The notes under the pieces: model-generated
The model's database searches: none
What the model was told of the DNA's origin: nothing
What the model saw: only the letters and a program-made list of their open reading frames with translations
In this document: one piece after another, positions 30,191 to 36,671 of the stretch
Layout of the letters: each line of letters begins with the position of its first letter
Position numbering within the stretch: the first letter of the stretch is position 1
Translations under genes and position numbers: made by a program
Source of the DNA: an uncultured Eubacteriales bacterium
Lineage (GTDB): Bacteria; Bacillota; Clostridia; Oscillospirales; Butyricicoccaceae
Reading direction: 5' to 3'
DNA: 40,220 nucleotides
NCBI GenBank assembly: GCA_910579575.1
Contig: CAJTUM010000018.1
Location: forward strand, 1 to 40,220

Positions 30191-31033
30191 ATGGCAGTTT
30201 GCATCATAACAGATAGCACCAGCGATTTCACCTGCAAGCAGGTTCAAGAGCTGGGGGTGGAGGTCGTTTCGCAGAAAGTGCGTTTCGGGCAGCGGGAGTA
30301 TATCGACGGCGCAGAGCTGACGCCGGAAGAATTTTATCAAAAGCTGGCTCAGAGCGACGCGCTGCCCCAAACCGCTCAGGTCAATCCAGAGGAGTTCTGT
30401 CAGGCGTTTCGCCAAGCGCTGGACAGGGGAGATCAAGTATTCGGTCTGTTCTTGTCCTCGGATTTGAGCGGAACCTATCAATCCGCTTTGGCGGCCCGGG
30501 AAATCTGCGGCGGCCAGGGGATTTATCTGACAGACAGCCGCAATGTCACAATAGGGCTCAACCTGCTGGTTCGCCAAGCCGCCTCTTTGCGGCAGGCCGG
30601 CGCCGGCGCGGAGCAGATTCAGCGGGAAATCGAAGCGCTGAAACCCCGGGTTCGGTTGTGCGCGGCGGTGGATACGCTGAAATATCTGCGCATGGGGGGC
30701 AGGCTTTCCGGCGCGGCGGCGGCTCTGGGGGAACTGCTGAATATCAAGCCCCTGGTAGCGGTGGAGCAGGGAAAGGTGGAGGCTGTGGCCAAAGCACGGG
30801 GCCAGCAGACGGCTCTGCAATGGCTGGAAGACCGACTGGAGCGGCAAAAGCCAGATTTGCAATATCCAGTCATGTTTGGCCACAGCGCTGCGCCTCAGCT
30901 CTGTCAGGATTTTGCGGACCGGGTTTTGTCCCGCTTGCCCGGCTGCGCCAAGCATATCGCCCAGATCGGCAGCGCCGTAGGAACTCATGTAGGCCCTGGC
31001 GCAGTAGGGCTGGCTTATATCGAGAGAGAATAA
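30191..31033 (+). CDS. DegV/FakB-type fatty-acid-binding protein
   Basis: Cytoplasmic protein of 280 residues in the DegV family. FakB members bind a fatty acid and present it to the kinase FakA, feeding exogenous fatty acids into phospholipid synthesis. Family features: ITDSTSDF at the N-terminus, the TAQVNPEEF loop, SSDLSGTYQSALAAR, LTDSRNVTIGLN, then the domain-2 motif LKYLRMGGRLSGAAAALGELLNIKPLV and the C-terminal THVGPGAVGLAYIERE. Full length. The start follows GGGAGG by 8 bases. It lies 47 bases after the FabT-like gene and is probably co-transcribed from the same operator-flanked promoter, giving a small fatty-acid sensing operon. The kinase FakA must be encoded elsewhere. Confidence 0.92.
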   Translation: MAVCIITDSTSDFTCKQVQELGVEVVSQKVRFGQREYIDGAELTPEEFYQKLAQSDALPQTAQVNPEEFCQAFRQALDRGDQVFGLFLSSDLSGTYQSALAAREICGGQGIYLTDSRNVTIGLNLLVRQAASLRQAGAGAEQIQREIEALKPRVRLCAAVDTLKYLRMGGRLSGAAAALGELLNIKPLVAVEQGKVEAVAKARGQQTALQWLEDRLERQKPDLQYPVMFGHSAAPQLCQDFADRVLSRLPGCAKHIAQIGSAVGTHVGPGAVGLAYIERE

Positions 31034-31084
31034 ACCCAATCTCAATGCGGCGTTGCGCGCCTAAGCGAGGGGGAGAGGCACAAG

Positions 31085-31612
31085 ATGAACAACATGGAGC
31101 GCACGAATCGAAAACAGCTTTTGGATAGGATTGGACGCGTCCCAAAAGGTATACCGTTTGGATGGGAAAAAACCGTTTTTGCCGTCGGCGGATTGATGTA
31201 TCTTGGGTTTTCTAACCGATGTTCTGAGAAATTGATCGTCATTTCGTCGCAGGGACAGCGCGTGATCGATTGTAAGACGAATGAAAAGACATACTGTGAC
31301 GAGAATTATGATGAGAAAGATTTGGTTGCTTTTGCCGATTTGCTTGGCGATGAAACCGTACCAATCGCGGGGGATGGCGGAGGAGGATTGCTGCGATATT
31401 CCAGCGAGGGAAACGCTTTAGCGTTGGAGGCGCCATTTTGGCCTCAGGAACAGATTTTATTCATGCCAAACTATGTTTCATGGCATAGTCAACCTGAAAA
31501 ATGTACTGTCATTTTTGAAGATTATGAAATAAAAGCGTTTGGATTCAGCCCGTGTGGACATTATATAGCAGTTGGAACTTCGAGCTCATTGATTATTTTC
31601 AAAAAGCGATAG
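31085..31612 (+). CDS. Orphan protein, 175 residues, AT-richer than neighbours
   Basis: I do not recognise a family. The product is soluble with no signal peptide or membrane helix. It begins with a charged helix (MNNMERTNRKQLLDRIGRVP), then beta-rich segments: GIPFGWEKTVFAVGGLMYLGF, KLIVISSQGQRVIDC, and at the end CTVIFEDYEIKAFGFSPCGHYIAVGTSSSLIIFKK, which has the look of a beta-propeller blade. The base composition and codon use are noticeably more AT-rich than the flanking genes, which suggests transfer. The ribosome-binding site GGGGGAG is about 8 bases upstream. A terminator follows. An immunity protein is one possibility, but nothing proves it. Confidence 0.7.
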   Translation: MNNMERTNRKQLLDRIGRVPKGIPFGWEKTVFAVGGLMYLGFSNRCSEKLIVISSQGQRVIDCKTNEKTYCDENYDEKDLVAFADLLGDETVPIAGDGGGGLLRYSSEGNALALEAPFWPQEQILFMPNYVSWHSQPEKCTVIFEDYEIKAFGFSPCGHYIAVGTSSSLIIFKKR

Positions 31613-31631
31613 GGAATACAAAGGTACAATT

Positions 31632-31665
31632 AAAAAACAGGCTGCCTAAGCAGCCTGTTTTTTTT
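31632..31665. terminator. Bidirectional terminator
   Basis: AAAAAACAGGCTGC-CTAA-GCAGCCTGTTTTTT, a perfect stem with a long T-run, between the AT-richer orphan gene and the converging gene on the minus strand. Confidence 0.95.
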
Positions 31666-31679
31666 AAGGATTGATCCAA

Positions 31680-33116
31680 TTATTTTGAAATCTCTTCGTT
31701 GGTCATCGTTACAGAAGGGCCTTTTATCAGCCCGTCGAGAGTTCGGATGTCGGCGCCGGCGGGAGGTTCTTGTTCCAGAGCGTCTTTCAACGGGCTGTAT
31801 TCCAAAGAATACTTGAAATCCATGGAAAGGCTGGAATCAGAGCCGGTTTCCGCTTGAAATTGGAAAACCATCGAAACCGTTTTGGCGTCCTGAGAAACCT
31901 GTAGGGTCAACTGGTTTTCTTCTCCGTCGGAGGCGGTCAAATGCATCGACAGGCCGGAGAGCTTGCCTTGAGTTTCCTTCAGGTCTATCTGGAAGGAGAC
32001 CTGGTCGCCGCTTTGAGAAAAGGAAGTTTTAGCAGTATAGGTATCCCCATTTTTGGTAAACGCTTTGTCGCCAAACAGGTTTTCGCAGGCGTTCAGAGCC
32101 TGGATAATCTGGTTGTAGGCGTCCGAATCGTTCATATCGACGCTGGCCGTCAGGCTTTGCAGCATAGTCTGGCAGATGGAGAGGCTTTGCTTCTCTTGAA
32201 GCAGAGCGGTAAAATCGATATTCAGGCCCAAGACGTCCTTGTAAATTTCATTGAGAGAAGCGGAAAACCAAGTATCCGCTTTGATACTGGGATCAAACTG
32301 GGCCAGAACGGGGGCGTTGAGATAGATCATGCCGGTATTCAGATTGATAATGTAGTTGATCTCTATGTTTTTCAGCTGATCGATCTGGGTCTGATCTTCG
32401 GCGGAGAGCTGGGCGTCCAGCTCCTTGAGCAGCTGGTCCAGGTCCAGAGAGAAATTGGCTTTCATATTGGCCAGCCGCTGATCGGAGCCGCCGGAAATGT
32501 CGCCGGTCATGTTCATGGGGACCAGCTGACCGTTTTGGCGAATGGAAAGATCCAGCGTCAGCTTGCCGGAGAAGGACAGGGCGGAGCCCTGTAAATCGGA
32601 GGCTTCCTGCATATACCGGTCCAGCAGGGAGAATTTTTTGCCATAAGTCTGCTCCAACTTGTGAGGGTCTACGAGATATACCGTCTTGGTTTGCTTATCC
32701 CAGCCCACGCCGGCGCCCAAAGCTTGGGCCGCGAAGCGAACGGGAACCATGGTGCGGCCGCTCTCTTCGTCAATATAGGGGGCGGCGTCTACCTGAATCG
32801 TTTCACTCTTGCCGTTTTCCGTCACAACCACTTGATTGGCGCCGACGGCGAAGGTTACGGCCACATCGTCCCGCTGGGCGGAAACGGTTTTGGCGGAGGC
32901 GGCGTAGGATACTTCTGCGCCCAAAGCCTCAAAGACGGCCCGATAGGGCACATAGACTCGGCCGTCTTTCAAGACGGGCTGAGCGTCTGCAAAGGACATG
33001 GGCTGTCCGTCCAGCCTGACGGACAAAGCGGGGGCCGGCGCCGCCGCCGCGCTCAGACTCAGCGCAAATACAAGGGCCAAAGCCAGCGACAGGGCTCTCT
33101 GCAACATTTTTTTCAT
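31680..33116 (-). CDS. Secreted protein with copper amine oxidase N-terminal-like domain
   Basis: Exported protein of 478 residues. Signal peptide about 1-26 (LALALVFALSLSAAAA). Residues 30-150 form the copper-amine-oxidase-N-like domain, a stress- and wall-linked module common in Clostridia: VRLDGQPMSFADAQPVLKDGRVYVPYRAVFEALGAEVSYAASAKTV and EESGRTMVPVRFAAQALGAGVGWD. The other 320 residues are rich in alternating polar beta strands (SLDLDQLLKELDAQLSAEDQTQ, SFQIDLKETQGKLSGLSMHLTA) and resemble lipoprotein-type sheets such as DUF6612, but I cannot assign a function. There is no enzyme core of an amine oxidase. The start follows GGAGG by 8 bases; longer in-frame readings have no site. A promoter inside an inverted repeat lies upstream. 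Confidence 0.85.
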   Translation of the reverse strand: MKKMLQRALSLALALVFALSLSAAAAPAPALSVRLDGQPMSFADAQPVLKDGRVYVPYRAVFEALGAEVSYAASAKTVSAQRDDVAVTFAVGANQVVVTENGKSETIQVDAAPYIDEESGRTMVPVRFAAQALGAGVGWDKQTKTVYLVDPHKLEQTYGKKFSLLDRYMQEASDLQGSALSFSGKLTLDLSIRQNGQLVPMNMTGDISGGSDQRLANMKANFSLDLDQLLKELDAQLSAEDQTQIDQLKNIEINYIINLNTGMIYLNAPVLAQFDPSIKADTWFSASLNEIYKDVLGLNIDFTALLQEKQSLSICQTMLQSLTASVDMNDSDAYNQIIQALNACENLFGDKAFTKNGDTYTAKTSFSQSGDQVSFQIDLKETQGKLSGLSMHLTASDGEENQLTLQVSQDAKTVSMVFQFQAETGSDSSLSMDFKYSLEYSPLKDALEQEPPAGADIRTLDGLIKGPSVTMTNEEISK

Positions 33117-33143
33117 CGAAATACCTCCTTGCAGATTGTTTTT

Positions 33144-33182
33144 TTGCAATTTCAGTATAAAACAGTTTTCGCAAAATTGCAA
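33144..33182 (-). promoter_or_regulatory. Promoter inside a 9-bp inverted repeat
   Basis: On the minus strand the -35 TTGCAA (33177-33182) and -10 TATACT (33154-33159) are 17 bp apart. The arms TTGCAATTT (33144-33152) and AAATTGCAA (33174-33182) are exact reverse complements that bracket the promoter, one overlapping the -35 box. Confidence 0.7.
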
Positions 33183-33208
33183 GGGGGAGGAAGAGAGGCG
33201 CCACGCGG

Positions 33209-33436
33209 TTAATCCGTGTTGGTCAGCTGAGCCCGACGGCGGTCCAGCTCCATGGCCTTGCAAAGGCGGCGGTTGGTTTTGCGGCACAGGGCCAGCAGGC
33301 TGGCGGCTTCCGGGCTTTGGGGCTGAGGCATTCCCGCCGCCACCCGAGCGTCGCCGAGGCGCTGGTAAAAAAATATATGCAGGCGATGCCATAGGGCGGC
33401 GGCATAATAGCAGGCGGATTGAATCTCCTTTTTCAT
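33209..33436 (-). CDS. Small protein of unknown function, 75 residues
   Basis: Minus-strand gene reading MKKEIQSACYYAAALWHRLH, then IFFYQRLGDARVAAGMPQPQ and SPEAASLLALCRKTNRRLCKAMELDRRRAQLTNTD. It has a mildly hydrophobic N-terminal helix and a basic C-terminal half, which suggests an all-helical protein. No family recognised. The ATG at 33436 follows GAGGTG by 6 bases; an ATG at 33454 is also in frame. Upstream, a -10-like TACAAT and a dyad CTGTCGG-N10-CCGACAG (33479-33502) lie in its likely promoter region. Confidence 0.5.
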   Translation of the reverse strand: MKKEIQSACYYAAALWHRLHIFFYQRLGDARVAAGMPQPQSPEAASLLALCRKTNRRLCKAMELDRRRAQLTNTD

Positions 33437-33700
33437 TAGAAGCACCTCTTTCATTGAGTTAGATTGGGTGGATTTCGTCTGTCGGACTTTAGCGCCCGAC
33501 AGAAACTATTGTACTGCAAAAGAAGGGGAAAAATTGTCGAAAACCAGGGGAATCGAAAGATTTCCTGGATTTTCTGGCGATTGGGGGGAGAATCGCCCTG
33601 AAACTGTTGAAAAACAGAGGGAGCTGGCGAAAGCCGCCGGGGATATTCCGGTTTTTTTGACGCATACTACGAGAGAAATCAAAAAGGAGAGATTGCGAAA

Positions 33701-33856
33701 ATGTCCTGGCAGTATTATTTGAACGACCCCGACCTGCGGGGATATTTCCTGAGCCTGCCCGGCAAAACCCAGGCCGCCGTGGCCGCTCTGAAAATGGAGC
33801 TGGACCTGGGCGAGCTCCAGCTCTGGGCCGAGCATTACAACAGCAGCCAATCATAA
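33701..33856 (+). CDS. Small protein of unknown function, 51 residues
   Basis: Short plus-strand gene with a good ribosome-binding site (AAAAAGGAGA) 10 bases before ATG. The product reads MSWQYYLNDPDLRGYFLSLP, then GKTQAAVAALKMELDLGELQ and LWAEHYNSSQS: an aromatic N-terminus, then an amphipathic helix, acidic overall. I recognise no family. The codon use matches the host and a strong terminator follows at once, so I take it as real despite its size. No promoter could be placed with confidence. Confidence 0.65.
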   Translation: MSWQYYLNDPDLRGYFLSLPGKTQAAVAALKMELDLGELQLWAEHYNSSQS

Positions 33857-33890
33857 AAAAACGCCCCCGGCCAACTGGCCGGGGGTTTGC
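33857..33890. terminator. Bidirectional terminator between the small gene and the ABC permease
   Basis: ACGCCCCCGGCC-AACT-GGCCGGGGGTTTGCG, a strong stem flanked by an A-run on one side; converging genes on both strands end here. Confidence 0.85.
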
Positions 33891-33901
33891 GTTTGCTTGG
33901 G

Positions 33902-34696
33902 CTATTCCAAGTTCAGCTTGCGAGACAGCATATAGTTGGAAATAAAGAAATAGGCGGCGGAAAACAGGACGGTCAGGGAAATGAGGAACCAGACCAAAAT
34001 CTGAACGCCAGAAAAATGATTCAGAAAATGGGCGGGAAGGAAAATGGAAAAAATCTGGCTGACGACGCCGATGATAAACTCGCTGACCAGGCTCAGAACC
34101 AGAAAATAGCCGAAGGAGGCCAGCTTGCGGCTGCGGCGGCTCAGCTGCCCCAGAGAAAGGCTGGCGTACATCAGCTGAACGGCGCAGAAAATACTGACCA
34201 CAGCCAGCAGGAACAGCTCGGCGATCAGCAGCACAGACTGCCAATCCCACTGGATTTCTGTGAATAAAAAGGTTACAGCCCGCAGTATATCTCGAAAAAT
34301 ATGCCGGTTCCACATCAGCACCATAAAGGAGAGGACAGCGGCGATCCAGCTGGCGAAATACCAAAAGACAGCTACTATGGATTTGCTCAAAATATGCTGA
34401 TAGGGCTTTACCGGCAGGGTCATAGACAAGTACCCCTCTTCGCCAAGCAGGTTTTTGGAAAACCGCTGCAAGACAACCATCAACGTCACCACAAAGGTGG
34501 CCACCAGCATGGCCACGAACAGGACAACCACCAAGCCGGAAATCAGGTTATAGAGAAAAGCGTTGTTCAGCGCAGAAATATTGTCGCCCCACATCATCAA
34601 CCGGGTCATCAGGGCGGAGGCCAGCAGTGCGCCGTATACCGGCAAAAAAGCGCGGCCAGTGGATTTGAATTCATATTTCATCAATTTTTTCAGCAT
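33902..34696 (-). CDS. ABC transporter permease (YtrC/YtrD-like)
   Basis: Integral membrane protein of 264 residues with about six hydrophobic helices: MLKKLMKYEFKSTGRAFLPVYGALLASAL opens an ABC-2 type permease, then VVVLFVAMLVATFVVTLMVVLQ, ASWIAAVLSFMVLM, LLIAELFLLAVVSIFCAVQLMY, and a C-terminal pair. The start overlaps the stop of the ATPase gene by 7 bases, so the two are translationally coupled. Together with the GntR-type regulator it resembles the ytrAB group known to respond to cell wall-active antibiotics. Substrate not known. Confidence 0.88.
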   Translation of the reverse strand: MLKKLMKYEFKSTGRAFLPVYGALLASALMTRLMMWGDNISALNNAFLYNLISGLVVVLFVAMLVATFVVTLMVVLQRFSKNLLGEEGYLSMTLPVKPYQHILSKSIVAVFWYFASWIAAVLSFMVLMWNRHIFRDILRAVTFLFTEIQWDWQSVLLIAELFLLAVVSIFCAVQLMYASLSLGQLSRRSRKLASFGYFLVLSLVSEFIIGVVSQIFSIFLPAHFLNHFSGVQILVWFLISLTVLFSAAYFFISNYMLSRKLNLE

Positions 34697-35388
34697 TTGA
34701 ATACCTCCCGGAACAGGGCGTCCACCGATTTGCCGTTTTCCGCCCGAATTTCATCCACAGAGGAAGAGAGCACAATGCGCCCCTCTGAGATAAATACGAC
34801 CTCATCCAACACCTTTTCAATATCCGCGATCAGGTGGGTGGAGATGATAATGGTCGCCTGGCTATTGTAATTGGAGATAATGGTGTTGAGGATATAATCC
34901 CGGGTGGCGGGGTCCACGCCGCCGATGGGCTCATCCAGCAGATAGAGCTGGGCGTCCCGGCTCATCACCAAAATCAGCTGCACTTTTTCCTTTGTGCCTT
35001 TGGAAAGCGTTTTCAGCCGCAGATCAGGGTCGATATTCAGCTTGCTCAGCATATCATAGGCCCGACGAGGGTCGAAATTCGAGTAAAAATCCTTGAAATA
35101 ATCCACCAGATCGGAAACCTTCATCCAATCGTTGAGATAATTTTTATCCGGCAGATAAGAAATCGCCAGCCGGCTTTCCACCCCAGGTTCCTTTCCCTCC
35201 ACCAGAATCTGGCCGGCGGTAGGGGTCAGCAGGCCGCAGGCCAGCTTAATCAGCGTGGTTTTGCCGCTGCCGTTGGGGCCCAACAGGCCGACGATCTTTC
35301 CCCGGGAAATAGTCAGGTCCACGCCGGAGAGGGCGGTTTTTCGTCCATAGGACTTGGTCAGCCCCCGACATTCCAATAAAGCGTCCAT
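34690..35388 (-). CDS. ABC transporter ATP-binding protein
   Basis: Nucleotide-binding subunit of 232 residues. Walker A GPNGSGKT at 37-44, a Q-loop region near ISYLPDKNYLNDWMKVSDLVDYF, a signature LSKGTKEKVQL, and Walker B with YLLDEPIGGVDP, then the H-loop ISTHLI. The signature deviates from LSGGQ, as is usual in the YtrB/CcmA-like group. The start at 35388 (MDALLE) is preferred; the GGAGG site is 12 bases upstream and lies in the end of the GntR gene. The stop of GntR is 1 base before the ATG, so the three genes form a tightly coupled operon. Confidence 0.93.
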   Translation of the reverse strand: MDALLECRGLTKSYGRKTALSGVDLTISRGKIVGLLGPNGSGKTTLIKLACGLLTPTAGQILVEGKEPGVESRLAISYLPDKNYLNDWMKVSDLVDYFKDFYSNFDPRRAYDMLSKLNIDPDLRLKTLSKGTKEKVQLILVMSRDAQLYLLDEPIGGVDPATRDYILNTIISNYNSQATIIISTHLIADIEKVLDEVVFISEGRIVLSSSVDEIRAENGKSVDALFREVFKC

Positions 35389-35389
35389 A

Positions 35390-35758
35390 CTAATGCAATC
35401 CCTCCACATGATGTTTGAGAATCTCCAGGCTTTGCTGGGGAGAACAGCCCAGGCTTCCCATGTTTTTCAAAAAAGCCTCCACAGCGCTCTGGAAAAGCCG
35501 CTGCCGGCTTTGGTTGACGGCCTCCGTATCTTGGGTGACGAAGCGGCCCGCGGTTCGCTGGGCGAAAATCAGTCCTTCCGTCTCCAGCTCGGCCAGGGCC
35601 CGCTGCATGGTGTTGGGGTTCACCTCGGCCTCGGCGGCTAAGTCCCTCACAGAGGGCAGCTTGCTCCCCGGCAAATAGACGCCTGCGGCAATCTGAAACT
35701 GAATGTGCTCCGCCAACTGGGTGTAAATCGGTCGGTCGCTGTCAAAATGCCAACCCAT
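35390..35758 (-). CDS. GntR family regulator, YtrA subfamily
   Basis: Regulator of 122 residues: a GntR winged HTH (about 10-75, PIYTQLAEHIQFQIAAGVYLPGSKLPSVRDLAAEAEVNPNTMQRALAELETEGLI) followed by RTAGRFVTQD and a short helical C-terminus, the layout of the YtrA subfamily rather than the long effector-binding GntR types. These repress the adjacent ABC transporter operon. ATG at 35758 follows AAAGGAG by 8 bases. Its promoter is visible at 35802-35830, with an imperfect ACTG(N)CAGT-type dyad over the -10 region that may be its operator. Confidence 0.92.
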   Translation of the reverse strand: MGWHFDSDRPIYTQLAEHIQFQIAAGVYLPGSKLPSVRDLAAEAEVNPNTMQRALAELETEGLIFAQRTAGRFVTQDTEAVNQSRQRLFQSAVEAFLKNMGSLGCSPQQSLEILKHHVEGLH

Positions 35759-35801
35759 TCGCTCGCTCCTTTCTGATCTGCTGTATTAAGTAACTGCTAC
35801 A

Positions 35802-35830
35802 ATGATACAACAGTACAATCAGGATGTCAA
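35802..35830 (-). promoter_or_regulatory. Promoter of the GntR-ABC operon
   Basis: On the minus strand a perfect -35 TTGACA (35825-35830) and -10 TATCAT (35802-35807) are 17 bp apart. An imperfect dyad of ACTG and CAGT arms, about 22 bp, covers the -10 box. Confidence 0.75.
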
Positions 35831-35987
35831 GGGGTTTCGCAAAAAAATCTCGGAGCAGGAAATTCGTTTCAGGATAAAGGCGGAGCAGAGTTGCAAAAAG
35901 TCCGAGAGAGTTTTTTTGTTTTTTGCGGCGGGGGAGAAAAGGGCGAAAAGCCTTGAGCGGCAAGGGCTTTGAGAAAGGCATAGAACA

Positions 35988-36039
35988 AAGAGGCGGATTC
36001 TTGCAAGAAAGTATACATTCTTGCAAGAACCCGCCTCTT
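35988..36039. repeat. 52-bp palindrome containing a 26-bp recombinase-type dyad
   Basis: The whole stretch is an inverted repeat with outer arms AAGAGGCGG and CCGCCTCTT. At its centre (36001-36026) is a 26-bp dyad with arms TTGCAAGAA and TTCTTGCAA around a symmetrical GTATAC. 26 bp is the length of hix/gix-type sites of serine invertases. No T-run follows, so it is not an ordinary terminator. Confidence 0.85.
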
Positions 36040-36137
36040 GGCTTACGGATAGAGATTATCATAATTCCTTCTAAAATTCAATAGCCGATTCAAACTTTTT
36101 TTGGCCTTTTTCGTAAAAATTTTTCCGGCTATTTGGG

Positions 36138-36163
36138 TTGCAAGAATGTATACCTTTTGGCAA
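36138..36163. repeat. Second 26-bp recombinase-type dyad
   Basis: It begins TTGCAAGAATGTATAC and ends TTTTGGCAA, and is identical at 23 of 26 positions to the reverse complement of the first site (36001-36026). The centre is 137 bp from the first and 51 bp before the start codon of the recombinase remnant. Confidence 0.75.
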
Positions 36164-36200
36164 CTCGTCTTTTTAGCAAAAGCGAAAGGAGGGAGCACGG

Positions 36201-36584
36201 ATGACCCGGATGGTGAGCCAGGAGGAATACCAACGCCTGGTGCGGCTGACGGAGGATTTATACCGCAGCAATTTATCGCAGAGCGAAGCGGCTTCGCCGC
36301 GGGATTTTGCCGATATGCTGGTGCGGCAGATTTTATCCACCGCAGACCAAAGCGCCAAACAGGTCCGCCGCGGACAGCAGGCGGAGGGCATCGCTCGGGC
36401 TAAGGCCCAGGGAGTGCGCTTCGGCCGCCCTCAGGCGCCGGTTCCCCCGGGGTTTCCCGCCGTGGTAGAGGCGTGGCAGCGCAAGGACATCACGTTTCAG
36501 CAAGCGCTGGACAAAACGGGCCTCAGCGAATCCACTTTCTATCGCCGCCTGCGGGTTTACCGCAGGCAAAAGGCCGGCGGCTGA
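36201..36584 (+). CDS. Serine-recombinase remnant: HTH half without catalytic domain
   Basis: Protein of 127 residues. The C-terminal 90 residues align with the second half of the serine recombinase at 17341-17943: the long dimer helix (DFADMLVRQILSTADQSAKQVRRGQQAEGIARAKAQG), VRFGRPQAPVPPGF, and the HTH ITFQQALDKTGLSESTFYRRLRVYR. The catalytic domain with its serine and arginines (about the first 105 residues of the relative) is absent, replaced by about 40 residues rich in charge (MTRMVSQEEYQRLVRLTEDL). It therefore should bind DNA as a dimer but cannot recombine it. The frame is intact with a strong GGAGG site 8-9 bases before ATG, which argues for a maintained protein rather than decay. 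It sits next to two recombinase-type dyads and 87 bases before a giant surface protein gene. Confidence 0.75.
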   Translation: MTRMVSQEEYQRLVRLTEDLYRSNLSQSEAASPRDFADMLVRQILSTADQSAKQVRRGQQAEGIARAKAQGVRFGRPQAPVPPGFPAVVEAWQRKDITFQQALDKTGLSESTFYRRLRVYRRQKAGG

Positions 36585-36671
36585 AAAGGCGCGCATTTTG
36601 CGGAAAAGGGAGGAGGATGCAAAGAGCGAATGAACAGAACCCACGAAAAAACAAAAAGGAGACAAATGAAC

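Larger units (their letters stand above)
35831..36200. other. Gene-free stretch carrying the dyads before the recombinase remnant
   Basis: About 370 bases without a gene, AT-rich in its second half. Besides the two recombinase-type dyads it holds an inverted repeat AATAGCCG/CGGCTATT (36080-36087 and 36126-36133) enclosing a T- and A-rich tract. No clear sigma-A promoter for the following genes was found in it. Confidence 0.6.
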
